Shown piece after piece: positions 9,115 to 16,230 of a DNA stretch of 64,000 nucleotides; within the stretch, counting starts at the first letter, position 1, and every line of letters starts with the position of its first letter. The notes beneath the pieces were generated by a model. It was not told where the DNA came from. It saw only the letters and a list, made by a program, of their open reading frames with translations, and ran no database searches. Made by a program: the position numbers and the translations under genes. The stretch lies in contig FR880110.1 of NCBI GenBank assembly GCA_000434555.1, positions 87,211-151,210 on the forward strand, written 5' to 3'. The DNA comes from Clostridium sp. CAG:524 (GTDB lineage Bacteria > Bacillota_I > Bacilli_A > RF39 > UBA660).

Positions 9115-10866
9115 GTGAAAACAAATAAATATCGTACAATCATGATTAGTGATATAGAAAACGATATGGTAGGAAAAGAAATAATAGTTAGTGGTTGGGT
9201 ACAAAATATAAGAGATCATGGTGGAGTTTTATTCCTTGATTTAAGAGATACAAGTGGAGTATTACAAACTGTATCAAATGATGACTCTATATTTAAAGGC
9301 CTAGCTAAAGAAACAGTTATAAGATTAAAAGGTATACTTCGTAAAAGAGATGAAGATACTATAAATAAAAAAATTAAAAGTGGAGAAGTGGAATTATTAA
9401 TAAGTGAACTTGATGTACTTGGAGAGTCACTTCATGAATTACCATTTGAAATAATGTCTAGTAAGCAAGTAAGTGAAGATGTTAGACTTAAATATAGATA
9501 TTTAGATATGAGAAATGATAAAGTAAAAGATAATATATTACTTAGAAGTGAAATACTACATTTCTTAAGAAATAAAATGTATGATTTAAGTTTTACTGAA
9601 GTGCAAACACCAATACTTACTGCATCTAGTCCAGAAGGAGCAAGAGATTTTGTTGTTCCAAGTAGAAACTTTAAAGGTAAATTCTATGCTTTACCACAAG
9701 CTCCACAAATATATAAAGAATTATTAATGGTAGGCGGAATAGATAAATATTTTCAAGTAGCACCTTGCTTTAGAGATGAAGATGCTAGAAGTGATAGAAC
9801 ATTAGAGTTTTACCAACTTGATCTTGAAATGAACTTTGTTACTGAAGAAGAAGTACTTCTACTTGGAGAAGAAATATTTCATTCAGTATTCACAAAATAT
9901 AGTGATAAAAAAGTTTCACCTAAACCATTTAGAAGAATAAGTTACAATGATTCAATGGAAATGTATGGAACAGATAAGCCAGATTTAAGAAACCCACTTA
10001 TAATAAAAGATATAAGTAAGATACTTGAAAATACTACATTTGGTCCATTTAAAAGTTCGATTATAAAAGCAATAGTTGTAGATGATATAGGAGATAAATC
10101 AAACTCATGGTTCAATGAAATAGTGGATTATGCGTCATCTATTGGAATGCCAGGTATAGGGTATTTAACACTTACTAAAGATAAAACATTTAAAGGACCT
10201 ATAGATAAATTCTTAAATGATATAGAAAGAAAAGATTTAATAGAATTTTTATCTATGAAAGAAAATTCAGTAGTATTCTTTATTGCTAATAAGAATAAAA
10301 AAGTAGCTCAAAAGTTCTCAGGTCAAATAAGAACATATCTTGGAAACAAACTTAACTTAATAGATGAAAATAGAATAGAATTATGTATTATTAATGACTT
10401 TCCAATGTTTGAATATGATGAGAAACTTAGAAAATATGAATTTTGTCATAACCCATTTAGTCTTCCACATGAAAGCAATATAGAGTATAATAAAGATAAC
10501 ATGGATGAAATACTGGCATATCAATATGACTTTGTATGTAATGGTAATGAGATGGCAAGTGGAGCAATAAGAAATAGTAATGTTGAATCACTTATAAAAG
10601 GGTTTGAAGCAGTAGGCTATAAAAGGGATGAAGTTGAACGTAAATTTCAGTCATTAATAACTGCATTTAAATATGGATGTCCACCTCATGGAGGTATGGC
10701 TCTTGGAATAGATAGAATTATTATGATATTAAAAGATGAATCAAACTTAAGAGAAGTACAAGCATTTCCGGTAAGTACTAGTGGTCAAGACCTTATGATG
10801 GGAAGTCCTGGTACATTAGAACCAAAGCAATTAGAGGAGCTCGGTATTAAGATAAAGGAGGAATAA
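9115..10866 (+). CDS. aspS: Aspartyl-tRNA synthetase
   Basis: Class II synthetase, 583 residues, bacterial type. An N-terminal OB fold (GWVQNIRDHGGVLFLDLRD) is followed by the catalytic domain with FRDEDARSDR (motif 2) and GMALGIDRIIMIL (motif 3), plus the bacterial insertion domain at about 285-415. The start is GTG 9115, four bases after a perfect AAAGGAGG. The residue after RD in the OB fold is His, as in non-discriminating AspRS of Pseudomonas, where discriminating enzymes have Leu. Charging of tRNA-Asn with Asp is therefore conceivable, and GatCAB lies just downstream. Confidence 0.93.
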   Translation: MKTNKYRTIMISDIENDMVGKEIIVSGWVQNIRDHGGVLFLDLRDTSGVLQTVSNDDSIFKGLAKETVIRLKGILRKRDEDTINKKIKSGEVELLISELDVLGESLHELPFEIMSSKQVSEDVRLKYRYLDMRNDKVKDNILLRSEILHFLRNKMYDLSFTEVQTPILTASSPEGARDFVVPSRNFKGKFYALPQAPQIYKELLMVGGIDKYFQVAPCFRDEDARSDRTLEFYQLDLEMNFVTEEEVLLLGEEIFHSVFTKYSDKKVSPKPFRRISYNDSMEMYGTDKPDLRNPLIIKDISKILENTTFGPFKSSIIKAIVVDDIGDKSNSWFNEIVDYASSIGMPGIGYLTLTKDKTFKGPIDKFLNDIERKDLIEFLSMKENSVVFFIANKNKKVAQKFSGQIRTYLGNKLNLIDENRIELCIINDFPMFEYDEKLRKYEFCHNPFSLPHESNIEYNKDNMDEILAYQYDFVCNGNEMASGAIRNSNVESLIKGFEAVGYKRDEVERKFQSLITAFKYGCPPHGGMALGIDRIIMILKDESNLREVQAFPVSTSGQDLMMGSPGTLEPKQLEELGIKIKEE

Positions 10867-10868
10867 TA

Positions 10869-11168
10869 ATGAGTAATTTCACAAAAGAAATGATAGATGA
10901 TTATGCTGATAAATTACTTATAGGATTAACAGAAGAAGAAAGAACTAATATACAAGAAGAATTTGATGAAATAGAAAAAAATATGGATTTAATAAATGAA
11001 ATACCAAATATTAAAGACACTGAACCACTTAGTTATCCATATGATTCTTATATAGAAGAATTAAGAAGTGATGATGAGGTACTGGAAGAAATACCTATTG
11101 AAGATTTACTTAAGAATTGTGACCAATATGAAGGTAGAGAAGTAGAAGTACCAAAGGTGGTGGGATAA
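10869..11168 (+). CDS. gatC: Asp/Glu-tRNA amidotransferase subunit GatC
   Basis: 99-residue small subunit that wraps around GatA and stabilises the GatCAB complex, which converts Glu-tRNA-Gln (and, where present, Asp-tRNA-Asn) to the amide form. The N-terminal helices and the segment DTEPLSYPYD match the family pattern. AAAGGAGG is located in the end of aspS, two bases separate the genes, and the stop overlaps the gatA start (TAATG). The gene order C-A-B is standard for this complex. Confidence 0.85.
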   Translation: MSNFTKEMIDDYADKLLIGLTEEERTNIQEEFDEIEKNMDLINEIPNIKDTEPLSYPYDSYIEELRSDDEVLEEIPIEDLLKNCDQYEGREVEVPKVVG

Positions 11169-12619
11169 TGATAACTAAAAATATTAAAGAATTACATGAA
11201 GATTTATTAAATAAGAAAATTACTTCAAAAGAACTAGTAGATGAATCATTAAAAAAATGTCATAGTATACAGGAAGCAACTAATTCATTTGTAACTATAA
11301 TTGATGATGCGAAAGAAAGAGAAGTAACAGAAGAACTTGTAAGTGGTATACCTTTTGGAGTTAAAGATAACTTTTCTACTAAAGATATTTTATCAACAGG
11401 AAGTTCTAATACATTAAAAGATTATGTTCCATTCTTTGATGCAACTGCTGTACTTAATCTTAAAAATAAAGGCGCAGTTCCAGTTTCAAAAACTGTTCTT
11501 GATGAACTTGGAATGGGCGGAACAGGTACTACAGGACATACAGGCATTGTACATAATCCCTGGGATACTAGTAGAATGACAGCAGGAAGTTCAGCAGGAA
11601 GTGCAGCATCTGTCGCATGTGGATGCTATCCATTTGCTCTTGGAAGTGATACAGGTGACTCAATACGTAAGCCAGCTGCATACTGTGGAATAGTTGGATA
11701 TAAACCTACATATGGAATGATTTCAAGATATGGACTTTTTCCATTTGCTTGCTCTCTTGATACAGTTGGTGTATTATCAAGAAGTGTAGAAGATGCTGCT
11801 ATCGCAGTAGATGCTATGAAAGGAAAAGATCCTAAAGATATGACATCTTGGGATTCAAGTGATATTGAATTATATAAAAGTTTAAATAAAGATGTTAAAG
11901 GTAAAAAATTATTCTATATTAAAGAAATAACTGATATAGATAATTATAAAAATCCTAGTGAAGAATTAAAAAATCATTTAGAAAATTTTAATAAAACAAT
12001 AGAACTTTGTAAAAAACTTGGTATGGAAGTATATGAAGAAAGTGTTGATAAAAAGTTATTAGATGCAGTTCCATCAGTTTATGTAGTGTTATCTTGTGCA
12101 GAAGCAACAAGTAATATGTCTAACTTAACTGGAATTAGTTTTGGTCCAAGAGGTGAAGGTGAAACTCCATTTGAAATAATGAAAGATCACAGAACTAAAG
12201 GATTTAGTCCACTTATTAAAAGAAGATTTGTAATTGGTTCTTATGTACTTCAAAAAGAAAACCAAGAAAAATATTTCATAAATGCTAAAAGAGTAAGAAG
12301 ACTTATTGTTAACAAAATGAACGAATTATTTAGTAAATATGATGGACTTATTTTACCTGTAGGTAGTGGTCCTGCTAAACCTATAGAAGACTCCAAAAAT
12401 AAATTATCTAGTTCAAATAATATTTTAGAAGACCACTTACAAATAGGTAACTTTGGTGGATATCCATCAATAACAATACCAAATGGATTTGTAAATAATC
12501 TTCCAGTTGGAGTAAATATAACAGGTAAAGTTAAGGATGATATAAATGTTTTAAATATTGCATACGCTCTTGAAAGTAATATGGAATATAAAAATCAAAT
12601 TGCAAAGGAGGTGTTATAA
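11168..12619 (+). CDS. gatA: Asp/Glu-tRNA amidotransferase subunit GatA
   Basis: Glutaminase subunit of GatCAB, an amidase-signature enzyme of 483 residues. The Ser-cisSer-Lys triad is visible: Lys66 (GVKDN), Ser142 in AGSSAGSAA and the nucleophile Ser165 in GSDTGDSIRKPA. The loop reads TGDS rather than the common TGGS, and AGSSAGS rather than GGSSGGS; from memory, this resembles GatA of mollicutes. It overlaps gatC and gatB by one base each, so the three subunits are tightly coupled. Confidence 0.92.
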   Translation: MITKNIKELHEDLLNKKITSKELVDESLKKCHSIQEATNSFVTIIDDAKEREVTEELVSGIPFGVKDNFSTKDILSTGSSNTLKDYVPFFDATAVLNLKNKGAVPVSKTVLDELGMGGTGTTGHTGIVHNPWDTSRMTAGSSAGSAASVACGCYPFALGSDTGDSIRKPAAYCGIVGYKPTYGMISRYGLFPFACSLDTVGVLSRSVEDAAIAVDAMKGKDPKDMTSWDSSDIELYKSLNKDVKGKKLFYIKEITDIDNYKNPSEELKNHLENFNKTIELCKKLGMEVYEESVDKKLLDAVPSVYVVLSCAEATSNMSNLTGISFGPRGEGETPFEIMKDHRTKGFSPLIKRRFVIGSYVLQKENQEKYFINAKRVRRLIVNKMNELFSKYDGLILPVGSGPAKPIEDSKNKLSSSNNILEDHLQIGNFGGYPSITIPNGFVNNLPVGVNITGKVKDDINVLNIAYALESNMEYKNQIAKEVL

Positions 12620-14049
12620 TGTCATATAAGGCAGTAATAGGACTAGAATTTCACTGTGAAATGAAGTCAAATACAAAAGTATTTTCACCATCAAGCAATA
12701 GTTTTAGTAAAAGAGCTAACTCAAATGTAGCACCACTTGATATGGCATTTCCAGGTACACTTCCAGTTGTTAATAAAACATGTGTCAAAAAAGCAATAAT
12801 GATGGCTTCAATATTGAATTGTAAAATACCTGAATATATGGAATTTGATAGAAAAAACTATTATTATCCAGATCTTCCAAAGGGATATCAACTAACACAA
12901 TTCTTTAATCCAGTTGGAGTAAATGGTAAAATAACTATAGATGTAAAAGGCACTAAAAAAGAAGTATTAATTCATGATATACATTTAGAAGAAGATGCTG
13001 CTTCACTTGATCACTATTATAATACTTCAACAATAGATTATAATAGAGCAGGTGTACCTCTTTTAGAACTTGTAACAGAGCCATGTTTACATAGTGCAGA
13101 TGAAGCACTAGCATTCTTAGAACATGTTAAAAGTATTTATGAATATACTGATATATCAGAATGTGATACTAAAAAAGGACAAATAAGAGCCGATGTAAAC
13201 GTATCAATAATGAATGAAAATGATACTTGCTTTGGTACAAAGGTTGAAGTTAAAAACGTAAATAGTTTTGATGCGATTAGAAAAACAATAGAATATGAAA
13301 TTAAAAGACAATCAGAACTAAAAGATGCAGGACGTTATGATGAAGTAGTACAAGAAACAAGAAGATGGGATGACGAAAGTGGTACTACTATCCATATGAG
13401 AAGTAAAGCTGATGCGATAGATTATAAATACTTCACAGAACCAAATATTCCAAGATATAAAATATCAAAAGAATTAATAGAAGAAATTAAATCACAAATA
13501 CCAATGCTTGCAAGTGAAAGAAAAGAAAAATATATGAATGAGTATGGACTTTCAGAATATGATGCAAACGTACTTACTAAAAATAAAAAAGTATCAGATT
13601 ACTTTGAAGAATGCATTAAAGATAAATGTGATCCTAAAATGGCATGTAACTGGATAACAACAAGATTACTTGGTGAAATAAATAAGAGTGAAGACATAAC
13701 AATAGACAATATATTTATAAGACCAAACATGATAGTAGAATTAATAACACTTGTAAATGATAAAAAAATATCATCAGATCAAGCTAAAAAAGTGTTTACT
13801 AAAATGCTAGAAGAAAAACTAACTCCAAAAGAAATAGTTAAAAAATATGATATGGAAGTAATAGAAGATTCATCATTTATAGATTCACTTGTAGATGAAG
13901 TAATAAGTGAAAATGAAAAAGCAATCACAGATTATCATAACGGAAGAACTAATATGTTAGATTACCTAGTTGGTCAAGTAATGAAAAAATCAAAAGGAAA
14001 AGCAAATCCAGTTGAAGCAAAATCTAAAATGTTAGAAAAAATTAAATAA
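12619..14049 (+). CDS. gatB: Asp/Glu-tRNA amidotransferase subunit GatB
   Basis: tRNA-binding and kinase subunit that phosphorylates the misacylated Glu (or Asp) and transfers ammonia; 476 residues, normal length. The N-terminal cradle begins AVIGLEFHCEMKS, a Zn/Mg-binding catalytic region includes DLPKGYQLTQ, AGVPLLELVTEP and GQIRADVNVS, and a C-terminal YqeY-like tail completes it. It is the last gene of the T-box operon, closed by the terminator at 14053. Presence of GatCAB together with AsnRS suggests the main job is Gln-tRNA formation. Confidence 0.93.
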   Translation: MSYKAVIGLEFHCEMKSNTKVFSPSSNSFSKRANSNVAPLDMAFPGTLPVVNKTCVKKAIMMASILNCKIPEYMEFDRKNYYYPDLPKGYQLTQFFNPVGVNGKITIDVKGTKKEVLIHDIHLEEDAASLDHYYNTSTIDYNRAGVPLLELVTEPCLHSADEALAFLEHVKSIYEYTDISECDTKKGQIRADVNVSIMNENDTCFGTKVEVKNVNSFDAIRKTIEYEIKRQSELKDAGRYDEVVQETRRWDDESGTTIHMRSKADAIDYKYFTEPNIPRYKISKELIEEIKSQIPMLASERKEKYMNEYGLSEYDANVLTKNKKVSDYFEECIKDKCDPKMACNWITTRLLGEINKSEDITIDNIFIRPNMIVELITLVNDKKISSDQAKKVFTKMLEEKLTPKEIVKKYDMEVIEDSSFIDSLVDEVISENEKAITDYHNGRTNMLDYLVGQVMKKSKGKANPVEAKSKMLEKIK

Positions 14050-14052
14050 TGT

Positions 14053-14081
14053 AATACCTAGTCATATGATTAGGTATTTTT
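14053..14081 (+). terminator. Terminator of the asnS-gatB operon
   Basis: AATACCTA (14053-14060) pairs with TAGGTATT (14071-14078), with a further TCATATGA inner repeat, then T residues. Confidence 0.8.
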
Positions 14082-14159
14082 AATGTAAAATTTACATATA
14101 ATTACTATAAATAATATTCAATATAAAACAATATGATATAATTTAGATGGAGAATGTAT

Positions 14160-15209
14160 ATGAAAAAGAAAAAAAGTAAAATGTTAAGAAATTTATTATT
14201 TTTTGTGATATTTGCTGGTATTTCAGTAATAGCATTTAATTATTTTAATGTGTATGATAAGATACTAGAATATACTATGGAAAACGGAATCAATATTGGT
14301 AATGTTTATGTGGTTAAACCTAAGGTTAAGATAATTGATGAAGATTCTAAAACTAGACATATTGCAGTATCAATTAATAACAATCATGATGCTTATCCAC
14401 ATGCTGGACTACAGGATGCATATCTTGCATACGAACTTATCGCAGAAGGTGGAATCACAAGAATAATCGCACTTTTTAAAGACCAAGCAACTAAAAAGAT
14501 AGGTTCTGTTAGAAGTGCAAGACATTATTTTTTAGATTATGTTCTTGAAAATGATGCTATATTTGTTCATTATGGGCATTCACCACAAGCATTAAGTGAT
14601 ATAAAAAGTTTAAAGATTAACAATATAAATGGTATGTATGATGCTAAAGGATTTTTTAGAGATACTTCACTTCATAGAGCATATGAACATACTGCATTTA
14701 CATCAATGGATAGAATTAATAAGTTAATAAAATCAAAAAAATATAGAAATACCACTGAAGAACAGTTACTCAAATATAGTCCTATTAAAATGGAATATAA
14801 AACTGAAAATAAAAAAGAAGCAAAAATAGTTGAAATAGTATATTCATCATATCAAACAACAAAATATGTTTATGATCCTGAGAATATGAATTATAAAATG
14901 TTTATGGGAGGAAAAGAACATACTGACCTTATCACTAAAAAACAATATACTGTTAAAAATATAATAACTTATCAAGTGCAAAATTCTAGTATACAGAGTG
15001 ATAGAAAAGGTAGACAAGATTTATATAATGTTGGTAATGGAGAAGGATATTATATTTCAAATGGTGAAGCAATAAAGATAAAATGGAGTAAAAAAGATAG
15101 AGCAAGTAAAACTATTTATACTTTAGAAGATGGAAGTGAACTTAAAGTAAATGATGGAAATACTTGGATTCATATACAACCAAAAGGTAAAAAATTAAAT
15201 ATTTCTTAA
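14160..15209 (+). CDS. DUF3048 (YerB-like) membrane-anchored protein
   Basis: Protein of about 349 residues with a basic N-terminus and one membrane segment (about 8-25), the rest probably outside. The DUF3048 N-domain is clear: IAVSINNNHDAYPHAGLQDA, EGGITRIIALF, GSVRSARHYFLDY and DAIFVHYGHSPQA. The C-domain contains GGKEHTDLITKKQYTVKNII, also typical. B. subtilis YerB is a lipoprotein of unknown exact role; this copy has a membrane anchor instead of a lipobox. Start ATG 14160 is 7 bases after GGAG; ATG 14154 is too close. An extended -10 (TGATATAAT, ending 14142) is just upstream. Confidence 0.85.
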   Translation: MKKKKSKMLRNLLFFVIFAGISVIAFNYFNVYDKILEYTMENGINIGNVYVVKPKVKIIDEDSKTRHIAVSINNNHDAYPHAGLQDAYLAYELIAEGGITRIIALFKDQATKKIGSVRSARHYFLDYVLENDAIFVHYGHSPQALSDIKSLKINNINGMYDAKGFFRDTSLHRAYEHTAFTSMDRINKLIKSKKYRNTTEEQLLKYSPIKMEYKTENKKEAKIVEIVYSSYQTTKYVYDPENMNYKMFMGGKEHTDLITKKQYTVKNIITYQVQNSSIQSDRKGRQDLYNVGNGEGYYISNGEAIKIKWSKKDRASKTIYTLEDGSELKVNDGNTWIHIQPKGKKLNIS

Positions 15210-15287
15210 TATCAAAATTTTATATTGAAATATTAAATATTAAATGTTAAAATAGTACTATGAGAATAAGGAGGATATGATACTCAT

Positions 15288-16025
15288 ATGAAAGATAATA
15301 TATTAAATTTTTTAGCAGATAATTATTTGATTTTTATGATTGTTGCTGTAATATTACTATTTGCATTAATTGGCTTTATTGTTGATGGTAAAAAGAAAAA
15401 ACAAAAAGGAGGAGAAGTTGTTCCTGGAGCGTCTGTTCCACCACAACCAGCGCCAGCCATGGTAAATCCTGGAATGGCACCACAAGCTGATACTGTTACA
15501 CCAGCTCCTGCTGTAGCTCCTGCACCAGCACCAGTTGAACCTAGTTTAAGTGGTCTTGAAGCAACTGCTAACGATGTTACTTTAAATACAAGTACACCAG
15601 TTACACCTCAAGTAGCTCCTGCGACTGAAGCACCAGTTGAAAGTATTTTTAATACTCCAGCTGTGGAGTCACCAGTGTCAGCTACAACTGAGAAACCAAC
15701 TTTAGTGATTGAAGAACCAGCACCAATGGTACAACCAGAGGCATCAGTTCAAAGCCCTGAAGTTATGGCTCCACCAATTGGTGAAACTCCATCAATAGGA
15801 GAAACACCAAGTATTGGCGAAACTCCAAGTATAGGTGAAACTCCAAGCATTGGTACAACACCAGTAGCACCTCAAGTTGAAACTTCAACTGTTACTCCTG
15901 AAGTAGCGCCTGTTGCTTCAAGTGTTCCTGAAACTCCAGTACCACCAGTTATAGGAGAAACACCTAGTATACCTGCTGCACCTGTTTCTGAAGCACCACA
16001 AACACCAGGTACACCACTTCAATAA
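15288..16025 (+). CDS. Membrane-anchored Pro/Ala-rich repeat protein
   Basis: 245 residues. A single membrane helix (about residues 12-34) is followed by a basic stop-transfer KKKKQKGG and then about 200 residues of low-complexity Pro/Ala/Val/Thr/Glu sequence. Four tandem IGETPS hexapeptides lie near residues 164-187 and a fifth copy further on. There is no catalytic domain. The basic segment after the helix predicts that the tail is cytoplasmic, and the rigid Pro-rich tail may be a spacer or scaffold. GGAGG precedes the start. A clear terminator follows. Function unknown. Confidence 0.65.
   Translation: MKDNILNFLADNYLIFMIVAVILLFALIGFIVDGKKKKQKGGEVVPGASVPPQPAPAMVNPGMAPQADTVTPAPAVAPAPAPVEPSLSGLEATANDVTLNTSTPVTPQVAPATEAPVESIFNTPAVESPVSATTEKPTLVIEEPAPMVQPEASVQSPEVMAPPIGETPSIGETPSIGETPSIGETPSIGTTPVAPQVETSTVTPEVAPVASSVPETPVPPVIGETPSIPAAPVSEAPQTPGTPLQ
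15777..15848 (+). repeat. Four 18-bp tandem repeats (IGETPS)
   Basis: Four consecutive 18-bp units starting at 15777, 15795, 15813 and 15831 encode Ile-Gly-Glu-Thr-Pro-Ser. They differ at synonymous positions (ATT/ATA, GGT/GGA/GGC), so the protein repeat is under selection or is not recent. A further unit lies at 15951. Confidence 0.85.
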
Positions 16026-16050
16026 AAAAATCAAAGATAGATATAATAAT

Positions 16051-16073
16051 AGCACTAGAAATAGTGCTTTTTT
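16051..16073 (+). terminator. Terminator
   Basis: AGCACTA (16051-16057), GAAA loop, TAGTGCT (16062-16068), T-run. Confidence 0.85.
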
Positions 16074-16194
16074 GTTTAGTATAAAAGTGATTATTTAAAT
16101 AGTTAATTTTTATTCCCCACTAGATTATCTAGAACTATTATTTATTTGCAAGTATAAGTTTTGAATAAAAATCAAATCTTTTAAATTTAATTCA

Positions 16195-16224
16195 TTTACT
16201 AATTATTATTATATGTGCTATAAT
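16195..16224 (+). promoter_or_regulatory. Extended -10 promoter, possibly leaderless
   Basis: TTTACT (16195-16200), 18-bp spacer, TGCTATAAT with the -10 at 16219-16224. Expected initiation is about 16231, which is the ATG of the next gene. No Shine-Dalgarno sequence is present. Confidence 0.6.
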
Positions 16225-16230
16225 AATGTC

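Noticed and set aside
15777..15848. Tandem repeats as a CRISPR array
   Set aside because: Units are 18 bp without spacers and encode in-frame IGETPS; they are coding repeats.
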